The position numbers and the translations under genes were made by a program. A DNA stretch of 64,000 bases. Source: CALCHA01 sp035548175 (GTDB lineage: Bacteria > Planctomycetota > Phycisphaerae > WQYP01). Of the stretch, positions 34,140 through 43,170 are shown piece by piece. Every line of letters starts with the position of its first letter. Position 1 is the stretch's first letter. Under the pieces are notes generated by a model that saw only the letters and a list, made by a program, of their open reading frames with translations, searched no databases and was not told the origin of the DNA. The stretch is taken from NCBI GenBank assembly GCA_035548175.1, contig DASZTO010000025.1, positions 32,491 through 96,490 on the forward strand. The letters are read 5' to 3'.

Positions 34140-34943
34140 TTACGGGGTGTTGGGATCTGGGGGTGGTGGAGGCGGACCGCCGTCGGGGGGGGGTGGGGGG
34201 CCGTCTTCAGGGGGAGTGGGCTTGGGGGCGGGTTGGACGGAGGCGCCGTTGAGGGTGGTGGGTTCGATGAGGCGGCCGCCGCCGGCGAGGGGTCGTGCAT
34301 CGCCTTGGACGATGATGTGATCGCCGATGTTGAGGATGATGGGGACGCGGTCGGGGTCAACCTTGACGAGGTCGCCGTTGTTGAGTTGGAGTCCGTCGGC
34401 GGCGCCGTCGTGGTTGTAGTTGATGGCGGTGACGACGCCGTCGGAGGTGATGGGCTGATGGGCGGCGGGGCCCTCGTGGGCGTATTGGTTGCCGCGGGAA
34501 TCGGTGAGGGAGAAGAGTTCATAGACGGCATGATCGGCGGCTTTGGGGGCACGGCCGGCGGGAGCGTCGCGTCCGGCGGGGCCGGCATCGGCGGGGCCTC
34601 GGCCGGGTCCGGGTCCACGTCCGCGTCCGGCGGGTCGGGTGGAACCGACGGCTTGGACGATGTCGCCGACGGAGACGGTCTGCATGATGCGGATGCCGAG
34701 ATCGGGGGGCAGATTGAACTGGACGACGGGCTGATCGCCGGGGGGAGCGATGACGACGCCTTCCGCGCTGCCGTTGGGACCGCGGTTGAAGCTGACGACG
34801 CGGCCTTTGACGGTGACGGGGGAGGAGTCGTCGGTTTGGGCGCGGGCGGTGGCGGCCATGATGGCAAGGGCGGCCGCCAGGAGCCGGGTCGTCCATGGCG
34901 AGCGCGAAATGGCGTTGGGCGGGAGAGCAGGTGATAGACGCAT
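34140..34943 (-). CDS. Secreted protein with two small beta domains and Pro-rich tail
   Basis: 267 aa. Signal peptide with TTRLLAAALAIMAATARAQ. Two similar domains of about 60 residues (VTVKGRVVSFN... and ITSDGVVTAINYN...), each ending in a GDxI motif, of the DUF5666 or bacterial OB type (a guess from pattern). They are joined by a Gly/Arg/Pro linker (GRGRGPGPGRGP) and followed by a proline-rich tail with PPPPPDGGPPPPPP. Start at 34943 with AGGG 8 bases upstream. Function unknown; probably periplasmic. Confidence 0.72.
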   Translation of the reverse strand: MRLSPALPPNAISRSPWTTRLLAAALAIMAATARAQTDDSSPVTVKGRVVSFNRGPNGSAEGVVIAPPGDQPVVQFNLPPDLGIRIMQTVSVGDIVQAVGSTRPAGRGRGPGPGRGPADAGPAGRDAPAGRAPKAADHAVYELFSLTDSRGNQYAHEGPAAHQPITSDGVVTAINYNHDGAADGLQLNNGDLVKVDPDRVPIILNIGDHIIVQGDARPLAGGGRLIEPTTLNGASVQPAPKPTPPEDGPPPPPDGGPPPPPPDPNTP

Positions 34944-35236
34944 GCGAAAGGCCCTCGATGAGCGTCTGGGGCGTCGGATGGGTGTTGGTGCGGGGAGGTG
35001 GGGCGGGCGTTTCAAGATTTTGGTCGGGGGTTCGTTGTTGATCTTGTATCGGATGCCCAAGCGTGGACGAGCTTTCGCCCCTGCCGGGGCGATGGCGGGA
35101 GAGGCGGGTGGCGTATCCCACGGCGGCGGGGGCATGCCGCGTTGCGGTGGGCTAAGGGCTTTGGCCGCTGCCGGGGCGGGACTCGATGTTGAGGTGGCGA
35201 CGATCAATCGTCGGAGTGAGATCGCGGCTGACGGGA
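34944..35236. other. GC-rich intergenic region with repeated hairpin motif
   Basis: About 290 bases between two minus-strand genes. It contains two similar stem-loop motifs around GCCCCTGCCGGGGC (about 35082-35095) and GCCGCTGCCGGGGC (about 35166). No gene of any length with a ribosome site is seen. Confidence 0.35.
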
Positions 35237-36433
35237 TCAGGACTGGCTCAAGCGTTGGGCGGGGGCCTTTGCGAGCAGGGCGTGGGTTTGTGTGAGCAGG
35301 GGGACGAGTTCGCGGATGCCGGCCATGCGGGCGATGGGTTCGAGGTCGACGTGCTCGGCGTCGGCGGCGTTTTTGCCGGGGAACCAATGGCCGCCGTTAC
35401 CGAGGAGGTTGTAGCGCATTTCGGCGTATTCCCGCATATCGAAGGCGTCGACGAGATTGCGAAGCCAGAGGATGACGGGGATGTTGATTTGGCCGGGGGT
35501 GAGTTCCCAGGGGGGGATGGGGAGTGAAAAGGGATCGCGGAGGGCTTCGGGGACGTGTTGGTGGAGGGAAGATTCGAGGCGCGTGAGGATGGGGCCGAGG
35601 AGTTCGCGTGCGCGGGGGAGCCATTTAAGGGCTTCGACGTGGGTGTCAAAATCGGAAGGCCGGGCTGCGCCGACGGAGAGCGTGTGGACCTCGCGATGAC
35701 TGAGGCAGAAGAGGTCGTTGAAGGCCATGGGATGGAGGGGCTGGCACAAGCGGGTGAGCTTTTCGGGAGGCGCGTAGAGTTTTCCGCCCTTATCGGAGGG
35801 GGAAATGATGAAGACGCCCATGTCGCGTTGGGTAGCGGCCTGAATGGCGGGGGCGTTTTTCTGAAAGATCCAGTACCAGTGGAGGTTGACGTAATCGAAG
35901 CCGCCGTTGTGGGGATGGTCGATGAGGGAGAGGAGGAGGTCGGAGGGGGCGTGTGTGGAGAAGCCGATGTGTTTGGCGCGGCCCTGGCGCTGGAGCTGGC
36001 GAGCGGCGCGGAGGCATCCGCCGCGGCCATCGGGGCCGAGGGCTTTTTGCGCGACGTCGTCGTTATTGATGCCGTGGAGGGCGAGGAGGTCGACGTAGTC
36101 GAGGCGGAGGCGTTCGAGGGATTCATCGAAGTGTTTGAGGAAGAGGGCGGGGTCGGCCTCGGGGACGATTTTAGTCTGGACGATGAGCTTTTCGCGGGGG
36201 AGGGAAGGGAGCACGAGGCCGAGCTGGCGTTCCGAGGAGCCATATCCGCGAGCGGTTTCGATGTGGGTGATGCCGAGATCCCAGGCGCGGCGGACGGTGG
36301 CTTGGAGGTTGGCCTGGTTTTCGGGGGGGATCTGTTCGAGGGGTGTATCCTGCCATTTCCACTGGAAGCGCATGCCGCCGCAGGAGAAGAGGGGCATCAT
36401 GAGGCCCGTGCGTCCAAACCGGCGGTACTCCAT
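35237..36433 (-). CDS. Aldo/keto reductase
   Basis: TIM-barrel NADPH-dependent oxidoreductase, 398 aa. The N-terminus MEYRRFGRTGLMMPLFSCGGMR and the tetrad residues in HIETARGYGSSE (Asp position replaced by Glu, catalytic Tyr), VQTKI (Lys) and DLLALHGIN (His) are visible. The C-terminal extension (about 290-398) is typical of planctomycete members and lacks an obvious 4Fe-4S Cys pattern. AGGAG lies 7 bases upstream. It is divergent from larB, so the two may share a regulatory region; no functional link is known. Confidence 0.87.
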   Translation of the reverse strand: MEYRRFGRTGLMMPLFSCGGMRFQWKWQDTPLEQIPPENQANLQATVRRAWDLGITHIETARGYGSSERQLGLVLPSLPREKLIVQTKIVPEADPALFLKHFDESLERLRLDYVDLLALHGINNDDVAQKALGPDGRGGCLRAARQLQRQGRAKHIGFSTHAPSDLLLSLIDHPHNGGFDYVNLHWYWIFQKNAPAIQAATQRDMGVFIISPSDKGGKLYAPPEKLTRLCQPLHPMAFNDLFCLSHREVHTLSVGAARPSDFDTHVEALKWLPRARELLGPILTRLESSLHQHVPEALRDPFSLPIPPWELTPGQINIPVILWLRNLVDAFDMREYAEMRYNLLGNGGHWFPGKNAADAEHVDLEPIARMAGIRELVPLLTQTHALLAKAPAQRLSQS

Positions 36434-36521
36434 GGCGCGCTCCTGCCAAACAGCGTGGCGCCGCCTATGATGCGAGGATGTGCCGGGAGCGTCAAACCGG
36501 CGGGCGACGGGTGGGGCGGCG

Positions 36522-37325
36522 ATGGAGGCAGCAGTGAGTGCGGAGAACGTCGATGAAGGGCGGGTGAGGGAATTGCTGGACCGGGTGCGGTCCGGCGAGA
36601 CGAGCGTGGAGGCGGCGCTGAATGTGTTGCGTCGGCAGGCGTGCGAATCGCTGGAGTGCGCGACGATCGATCATCATCGGGAATTGCGCAAGGGATTTCC
36701 GGAAGTGATTTATTGTGATGGGAAGACGCCGGGGCAGGTGGCGCAAATCGCGGAGCGTCTGGCGGCGCGCTCGCCGCGGCTGCTGGGGACGCGGGCGACG
36801 GCGGAGCATTACGCGGCGGCGGCGACGTGCGTGCCGGAGCTACAGTATCATGCGTCGGCGCGCTGCCTGTATCTGGATCGTGCGCCGGCGGCGAAGCACG
36901 TGGGCGTCGCGATCGTGGCGGCGGGGACGAGCGATTTGCCGGTGGCGGACGAAGCGGCGGTGACGCTGTCGGTGATGGGTCACGAGGCGTTGCGGATCAC
37001 GGACGTGGGGGTTGCGGGGCTGCACCGGATACTGGCGCGGGTGCCGGATCTGCTGGAGGCGCGGTGCGTGATCGTGGTGGCGGGGATGGAGGGCGCGCTG
37101 CCGTCGGTGGTGGCAGGGCTGGTTGCGGCGCCGGTGATAGCGGTGCCGACGAGCGTGGGATATGGGGCGAGCTTCGGGGGAGTTGCGGCGCTTCTGGGGA
37201 TGCTCAACGCGTGCGCTTCGGGGATCGCGACGGTGAACATCGACAACGGATTTGGCGCGGCGTTTGTGGCGGCGGCGATCAACAGCCAGTGCATCCAGGC
37301 GGCAAGCCGTAAGCATCCAGCTTGA
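36522..37325 (+). CDS. larB: Nickel-pincer cofactor synthesis carboxylase LarB
   Basis: First enzyme of the nickel-pincer nucleotide (NPN) pathway: carboxylates and hydrolyses nicotinic acid adenine dinucleotide to pyridinium-3,5-biscarboxylate mononucleotide. PurE-like C-terminal half with VGVAIVAAGTSDLPVADEA, VVAGMEGALPSVVAGL, PTSVGYGASFGG and VNIDNGFGAA. 267 aa from 36522 (MEAAVSAEN); the frame extends to 36480. No strong ribosome site precedes either. It heads larB-larE-larC. Confidence 0.93.
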   Translation: MEAAVSAENVDEGRVRELLDRVRSGETSVEAALNVLRRQACESLECATIDHHRELRKGFPEVIYCDGKTPGQVAQIAERLAARSPRLLGTRATAEHYAAAATCVPELQYHASARCLYLDRAPAAKHVGVAIVAAGTSDLPVADEAAVTLSVMGHEALRITDVGVAGLHRILARVPDLLEARCVIVVAGMEGALPSVVAGLVAAPVIAVPTSVGYGASFGGVAALLGMLNACASGIATVNIDNGFGAAFVAAAINSQCIQAASRKHPA

Positions 37326-37389
37326 CCGCTCCCCGTGCAGGCGGATATTGCCTATACTTTCGGTGGTCGCCGTTCGTGCCGGAGTTTCC

Positions 37390-38208
37390 ATGACAGTCGC
37401 CGCCGATTCCTTACTTGCCCGGCTTAGCGGCTGGATGCGCCAGCAGGATTCTGTGCTGACGGCGTATTCGGGGGGCGTGGATTCGGCGGTGGTGCTGGCG
37501 GCGGCGCATCGGAGTCTGGGCGACAGGGCGCTGGCGTGCATCGGGATTTCGCCATCGTATCCAGAGCGGGAGCTGGTGGGGGCGCTGGGCGTCGCGCGGC
37601 AGCTTGGGGCGAGGATTCGCACGGTCGAGACGCAGGAGCATCTGGATCCGGCCTATGCGGCCAATCCGGCGAACCGCTGCTATTTCTGCAAGTCCGATCT
37701 GTACACGCGGCTCAAGGAGATCGCGCGCGAGGAAGGGTTCGCGGTGATCGTCGACGGCAATAACGCCAGCGATGCTGTGGCGGGGGACCGTCCGGGCTGG
37801 CTTGCGGGACGCGAGCGGGGCATCCGGTCTCCGCTGGCGGAACTGGGGTTCACGAAGGAGCAGGTTCGCGCGGCGGCCAAGGAGCTTGGGCTGCCGGTGT
37901 GGAACAAGCCGGCGGCGCCATGCCTGGCGTCGCGTGTGCCTCATGGGACGCCGATAGTGCCGGGGCTGTTGCAGAAGATCGAGCGTGCGGAGAATGTGCT
38001 TCATGGGCTGGGATTCACGGTGTTTCGCGTGCGTCATCACCAGGACATTGCGCGGATCGAGCTTCCGCCGGAGGATTTCGCCAAGGCGTTGGCGTTGCAC
38101 AACGAGATCACGGGGGCGCTGAAATCGGCGGAAGGCGGGGGCTATAAGTTTGTGACGCTCGATCTGGCGGGTTTCGCGTCGGGGAGCCTGCACGCGGCGA
38201 CCAAGTAG
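37390..38208 (+). CDS. larE: ATP-dependent sulfur transferase LarE
   Basis: Second NPN enzyme: adenylates the carboxylates and inserts sulfur. PP-loop SGGVDSAVVLAAA near residue 28, NRCYFCKSDLY near 98 and PAAPCLASRVPHG near 176, where the sulfur-donor or cluster-binding Cys is expected. 272 aa, typical. Located 64 bases after larB; a TATACT-like box lies in the gap (about 37350), so an internal promoter is possible. GGAG precedes the ATG at 37390. Confidence 0.93.
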   Translation: MTVAADSLLARLSGWMRQQDSVLTAYSGGVDSAVVLAAAHRSLGDRALACIGISPSYPERELVGALGVARQLGARIRTVETQEHLDPAYAANPANRCYFCKSDLYTRLKEIAREEGFAVIVDGNNASDAVAGDRPGWLAGRERGIRSPLAELGFTKEQVRAAAKELGLPVWNKPAAPCLASRVPHGTPIVPGLLQKIERAENVLHGLGFTVFRVRHHQDIARIELPPEDFAKALALHNEITGALKSAEGGGYKFVTLDLAGFASGSLHAATK

Positions 38209-38233
38209 GCGCCATTTCGAAACCGGTAAATGG

Positions 38234-38259
38234 GACGAAAGACACGAGAACACGAAAGA
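38234..38259. repeat. Imperfect ACGAAAGACACGAG repeat between larE and larC
   Basis: Three imperfect copies around ACGAAAG, ACACGAG and ACACGAAAG with 8-9 base spacing in the 61-base larE-larC gap. They are complementary to the TTTCGTG family upstream of polX. Confidence 0.6.
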
Positions 38260-38269
38260 TAGAGACGCC

Positions 38270-39496
38270 ATGCCCATCGCTTACCTTGACCTGCCCTCCG
38301 GCATATCGGGCGACATGTTTCTGGGTTGCCTGATTGATGCGGGGTTTGCGGTGGAGGCATTGCGCGCGGCGATTGGGGCGCTGAAGCTGCCGGGGGAGGA
38401 ATATAGGATCGAGGCGCGGACGGTGATGAAGGGGCCGCTGCGGGCGACGCTGGCGGATATTCAAACTTCCGAAGCGCATGCGCACCGGCATCTGGCGGAT
38501 ATTGCGGGGATGATCGGGGGCGCGGATTTGCCGGAGCGGGTGAAGCGCGACGCGATCGCCACATTCGAGCGTCTGGCCCGGGCGGAAGCGAAAGTGCACG
38601 ACACGACGCCGGACCGCATTCATTTCCACGAGGTGGGGGCGATGGACGCGATCATCGACATCGTGGGCTCGTGCGCGGGCGTAGATCATCTGGGGATTGA
38701 GAAGGTGTTTGCGTCGCCGTTGCCGCTATCCGCGGGCTGGACGAAGTCGGAGCATGGGCAGATTCCGCTGCCGGCGCCGGCGACGCTGGAGCTGCTGGCG
38801 GAGGCGAGGGCGCCGACGCGTCCGGGTCCGGCGGCGGGGGAGTGGGTGACGCCGACGGGCGCGGCGCTGGTGTGCCAGCTTGCGACGTTCGGGCAGCCGG
38901 CGATGACGCTGGAGCGGATTGGCACGGGGGCGGGGCGGAAGGATCCGGGCTGGCCGAACATTGCGCGTCTGTGGGTGGGGGCGGCGGCGGGGGGGGGCGG
39001 TCCGGCGGGAAAGCTGGTGCAACTGGAAACGAACATCGACGACATGAATCCGCAACTCTACGCCGCCGTCTCGGAGAAACTTTTCGCGGCGGGTGCGAAG
39101 GATGTCTGGTTCACTCCGATTCACATGAAGAAGAACCGTCCGGCCGTGCTTCTGGCGGCGCTGGGGAACGCGGCGCAGGAAGAGGCGTTGGCGCAGGTGA
39201 TGCTGGAAGAAACGACGACGCTGGGGGTGCGGGTGCATGGGATTGAGCATCGGCATGAGGCGGGGCGCGCGATGGTGACGCTGGAGACGCGGCATGGGCG
39301 GATCCGGGGGAAAGTAAAGGTGCACAATGGCCGGCCGGCGGCGATCACGCCGGAGTACGACGACGTCGCGGCGCTGGCCGGGCGTTTGCATGTGCCGGTG
39401 AAGGAGGTTCTGGATGCGGCGAGCGCCGCGGCGCATCGGCATCTGGAGGGGTTGCGGGCGTCGGAGGGCGGCGGGGGCGCTTCCGCCCATCCATAA
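38270..39496 (+). CDS. larC: Nickel insertion cyclometallase LarC
   Basis: Last NPN enzyme: CTP-dependent nickel insertion into the dithiocarboxylate pincer. LDLPSGISGDMFLG at the N-terminus, the His-rich segment EAHAHRHLADI, FHEVGAMDAIIDIVG, and the C-terminal LarC2 part with ETNIDDMNPQLY. In Lactiplantibacillus larC is made through a frameshift (larC1/larC2); here it is a single 408-aa frame. It follows larE after a repeat-containing gap. The cognate enzyme, lactate racemase-like LarA, is not in the window. A run of eight T lies at about 39513, without a convincing stem. Confidence 0.92.
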   Translation: MPIAYLDLPSGISGDMFLGCLIDAGFAVEALRAAIGALKLPGEEYRIEARTVMKGPLRATLADIQTSEAHAHRHLADIAGMIGGADLPERVKRDAIATFERLARAEAKVHDTTPDRIHFHEVGAMDAIIDIVGSCAGVDHLGIEKVFASPLPLSAGWTKSEHGQIPLPAPATLELLAEARAPTRPGPAAGEWVTPTGAALVCQLATFGQPAMTLERIGTGAGRKDPGWPNIARLWVGAAAGGGGPAGKLVQLETNIDDMNPQLYAAVSEKLFAAGAKDVWFTPIHMKKNRPAVLLAALGNAAQEEALAQVMLEETTTLGVRVHGIEHRHEAGRAMVTLETRHGRIRGKVKVHNGRPAAITPEYDDVAALAGRLHVPVKEVLDAASAAAHRHLEGLRASEGGGGASAHP

Positions 39497-39593
39497 ATCG
39501 CGGGGGGAAACCTTTTTTTTCGGCCCCATTTTTGCAACGCAAGCCCTGCAGAGACGCCTGGCGCGCTGCTGCGCGCCGCCTCAAGGAGCGCTC

Positions 39594-40841
39594 GTGTCCG
39601 CATCCCGCGCGATAACCCCTCCCGCCTCGCCGGCCCCTCCCGCGCCGGAAGGCCGCGCCGCCGCTTCAGCGCCTGCGAAGCGCCGGCATCCCCATCGCTG
39701 GCGCAACCGGATACTCTTCACGTTTCTGTTTCTGGTGGTGGCGCTGGTGGCGGTGCGCTTGGCACTGCCCACGTGGGTGCGCTGGTACGTCAACAAGACC
39801 ATCGATCGATCGCCTCTCTACCGCGGAACGATCGGCGACGTGTCGATTCACCTGTGGCGCGGCGGCTACACCATCCACGATGTCCGGCTGGATAAGACGA
39901 CGGGGAACGTTCCGGTTCCGTTCTTCTCGGCGAAGCGCGTCGATCTTCACCTGGAATGGGACGCTTTGCTGTCGGGCAAGGTGGTGGGGCACGTGACGCT
40001 GTACCATCCGGAGCTGAATTTCGTCGATTCCAAAAATGCCGCGACTTCTCAGACGGGCAACGAGGGGGCGAGCGATTCGGGCGGCGGCGGCGGCCCGTGG
40101 CTGGGGATGATCCGGGATCTGTTTCCCTTCCAGATCAACTCGGCGGTGGTGCATAACGGGGAGATTCACTTCCGGGCGTTCGATACCAATCCGCCGGTGG
40201 ATGTGTATCTGAACAACGTGGAAGCGTCGGTGGACAACCTGACGAACATCCACGACGAGACCAAGCCGCTGATCACCACCATTTCGGCCACCGCGCTCGC
40301 GATGAACCAGGCGCACTTTGAATTCAACATGAAGCTGGATCCCTTCTCGTACCGGCCGACGTTCCAGCTGGCCACGCGGCTGGTGGGGCTGGACGTGACG
40401 CAGATCAATCCGCTGGCGCAGGCTTATGGCGACTTCGATTTCGAGAAGGGCTATTTCGACCTGGTGGTGGAGCTCAACGCGAAGGAGGGCAGCGTCGAAG
40501 GCTACATCAAGCCGCTGTTTCGAAACCTCCAGATATTCTCGCTGCGGCAGGACATGAAGAAGGACAACGTGCTGCAGTTTTTCTGGGAAGCGCTGGTGGG
40601 AGGCGTCACCAAGGTGCTGACCAATCCGCCGCGGGATCAGTTTGCCACGTACATTCCGGTGTCGGGGAACCTCGACAAGCCGTCGACGGACATACTGGCG
40701 ACGGTGGGCAACGTTCTGCGCAACGCCTTCATCCGCGCGTATCTGCCGCGGTTTCAGGGGGTGGCCCCGGACTCGGGCGGCCTGGAATTCGCGCCGGGGA
40801 CGGATATCGATCCAAGTAACCCGGTTTACAACACTCCGTGA
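39594..40841 (+). CDS. AsmA/DUF748-like membrane-anchored protein
   Basis: 415 aa. Basic, Pro-rich cytoplasmic N-terminus, one membrane anchor (ILFTFLFLVVALVAVRLAL, about residues 40-58) and a long periplasmic beta-rich part with YTIHDVRLDK, VTLYHPELNF, and INSAVVHNGEIHFRAF, as in DUF748/AsmA-like proteins involved in envelope lipid transport. The start is GTG at 39594 with AGGAG 5 bases upstream; the frame extends to 39414 over larC. It precedes the hemoglobin gene by 10 bases, so both are probably one operon. Confidence 0.8.
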   Translation: MSASRAITPPASPAPPAPEGRAAASAPAKRRHPHRWRNRILFTFLFLVVALVAVRLALPTWVRWYVNKTIDRSPLYRGTIGDVSIHLWRGGYTIHDVRLDKTTGNVPVPFFSAKRVDLHLEWDALLSGKVVGHVTLYHPELNFVDSKNAATSQTGNEGASDSGGGGGPWLGMIRDLFPFQINSAVVHNGEIHFRAFDTNPPVDVYLNNVEASVDNLTNIHDETKPLITTISATALAMNQAHFEFNMKLDPFSYRPTFQLATRLVGLDVTQINPLAQAYGDFDFEKGYFDLVVELNAKEGSVEGYIKPLFRNLQIFSLRQDMKKDNVLQFFWEALVGGVTKVLTNPPRDQFATYIPVSGNLDKPSTDILATVGNVLRNAFIRAYLPRFQGVAPDSGGLEFAPGTDIDPSNPVYNTP

Positions 40842-40851
40842 GGTGCTATCC

Positions 40852-41484
40852 ATGCTCTGGCTTTTGCGCATTCCCCTGTTCCGCGCCGCGGCGCTGGCCG
40901 CCACGCTGGCGTGTCTCGTTTCCTGCGGCAGCGCGCAAAAATCCAACCCGGCGTTTTTCACCTCGGGCTCACAACAGGCGGATCAGCGCGCGGAACAGCG
41001 CATGGCCAAATCCGGCCAGCTCAAAGGGTCGCAGAAGGACGCCAGCGGAAACTCCGCGCCGGCGAACCAGACGCTCTACGCGCGTCTGGGCGGGGATCAA
41101 GGCATAACGGCGATCGTGGACGACTTTGTTCCCCGGGCCATCGCCGATCCGCGCGTCAACTGGACGCGCTCGGGCATCACCCACGGCGGCTTCCTGGGCA
41201 TCCACACCAAATCGTCGGCCTGGGACCCGACGCCCGGAAACCAGACGGCGCTCAAGCGGCACATGGTGCAGTTCATCGCGGTGGCCTCGGGCGGACCGAC
41301 CAAGTACGAGGGGCGGGACATGAAAACCGCGCACGCCGGGATGAAGATCACCAATGCCGAATTCGATGCGGCGGTGGGCGACCTGAAAGCCTCACTGGAT
41401 AAACTGGGCGTGGCGACGGGGGACCAGAAGGAACTGCTGGCGATCATCGAATCCACGCGGCCGCAAATCGTGACGGTCCGCTGA
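40852..41484 (+). CDS. Truncated hemoglobin (group 1) lipoprotein
   Basis: 210 aa. Lipoprotein signal with ACLVSCGS (lipobox Cys near residue 24), a low-complexity linker (to about 70), then a group 1 truncated globin: LYARLGGDQGITAIVDDFV, a proximal-side QFIAVASGGPTKYEGRDMKTAHAGM and a C-terminal helix. Known relatives bind heme and O2 or NO; the His in KTAHAGM is the proximal candidate. Truncated globins are usually cytoplasmic, so an exported lipid-anchored form is unusual. START: GAGGTG 7 bases upstream. Only 10 bases from the DUF748 gene. Confidence 0.83.
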   Translation: MLWLLRIPLFRAAALAATLACLVSCGSAQKSNPAFFTSGSQQADQRAEQRMAKSGQLKGSQKDASGNSAPANQTLYARLGGDQGITAIVDDFVPRAIADPRVNWTRSGITHGGFLGIHTKSSAWDPTPGNQTALKRHMVQFIAVASGGPTKYEGRDMKTAHAGMKITNAEFDAAVGDLKASLDKLGVATGDQKELLAIIESTRPQIVTVR

Positions 41485-41533
41485 GGGCGCGCGGCGGCAG
41501 GCCTCGGCGCGGGGAGGGCTTGCGCGTTTTCGT

Positions 41534-41776
41534 TCAAGAATGCTCGATTTTTTCCCAGCCGCTTCCCGGCCCCAGCTTTTCGAGCGTCGAATGCTCGGCG
41601 AAATAGCTGCAATGGCCGCACGACCCGCAGATGACGGCTTCGATTTTCGGCGTGTAGGAGAAGTTGCCCAAGCCCTTGAGGAGGTTGACGCCGGTGGCGC
41701 CGCCGGAATCGAGGCGGCGTGTATACAACTCGGCGCTGCCGCAATTGGGACATGCTTTGCGAAAATCGACGCTCAT
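41534..41776 (-). CDS. Small zinc-ribbon protein
   Basis: 80 aa. CPNCGSAELYTRR and ICGSCGHCSYFAEHSTLE give two CxxC knuckles of a zinc ribbon, a common form in bacterial proteins of unknown role. GGAG lies just before the ATG. Convergent with the hemoglobin gene. Confidence 0.72.
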   Translation of the reverse strand: MSVDFRKACPNCGSAELYTRRLDSGGATGVNLLKGLGNFSYTPKIEAVICGSCGHCSYFAEHSTLEKLGPGSGWEKIEHS

Positions 41777-42122
41777 GTCTCCACGATACCATTGCCGGTA
41801 AAAAAAATCTTCCCCCCCCTCACCGAACGCGGCTTGAGGGCGCGGCCATCTTATTCGTGGCGGTCATTCGTGGCGTTGGCGTCCCCGTCAATGGCGGCCC
41901 GCAGGCCGCTGGGTCCGCAGGATAGATGCGCGCGCCCTGAGCGGATCGGCCTTCGGCCGAACATTGGCGGGACGCTGCGGGACGCCGATGCCGCAAAGGA
42001 TGGCCGCATCCGTTCGCGGGGATTCGGCCGGCCGGGGGGCCTCCGGGGCGTGCTGCAAAAGCAGCGAGAGGCCGCTCGAAAGCGGCCTCTCGCAGGTAAA
42101 CCATGGGAAGGGTTGGCAGGCG
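41777..42122. other. Intergenic region with TTCGTGGC repeats and terminator
   Basis: About 345 bases without a supported gene. It holds two ATTCGTGGCG copies (about 41855-41877), inverted GGCC and CGGC motifs such as CGGCCTTCGGCCG near 41948, and the minus-strand terminator at 42055-42093 (listed). Open frames here have no ribosome site. Confidence 0.45.
42055..42093 (-). terminator. Intrinsic terminator of the Gly-rich protein gene
   Basis: Perfect 13-bp stem (42064-42076 with 42081-42093) with a 4-base loop, followed on the minus strand by TGCTTTTGC. Lies 30 bases beyond the stop of the minus-strand gene ending at 42123. Confidence 0.78.
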
Positions 42123-42836
<714 letters not shown>

Positions 42837-43170
42837 ACCCTCTGTCCTTTCGAAAAACGAGGATGTATCGGTTCTTCACCCCCCCGAAACGCTTCGGGGC
42901 GAGCGCTTTCCCTCTGCTTTCACGAATCTCCCGCCCCAAAGTTTCAACCCCCTGTTCCTCCGCATGTTTGAAGTGCCTTCCCTGTTGCAAGCGCGGGCGA
43001 AATGTGGGCGTCCGCTCTTAGTCTGACGTTCCAGACACGTGAAAATTGCGTCTGTTAGCGCGATTCTGGGGAATCGTGCGGGCCGATTTGCCTGTGCCCA
43101 GTCGAAAAGGCGGTGGCGAGTCGCTATTCTGCAGGTGCTCGCAACCCGCGTTTTCATCGGTACTTCACAC
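42837..43170. other. Divergent intergenic region
   Basis: 334 bases between the divergent Gly-rich protein and metalloprotease genes. A hairpin around CCCCGAAACGCTTCGGGG (about 42884-42901) may belong to the minus-strand leader. An open frame from 43039 in line with the protease gene has no ribosome site. No other gene seen. Confidence 0.35.

Noticed and set aside
39505..39522. Terminator after larC
   Set aside because: There is a run of eight T but no clear stem directly before it.
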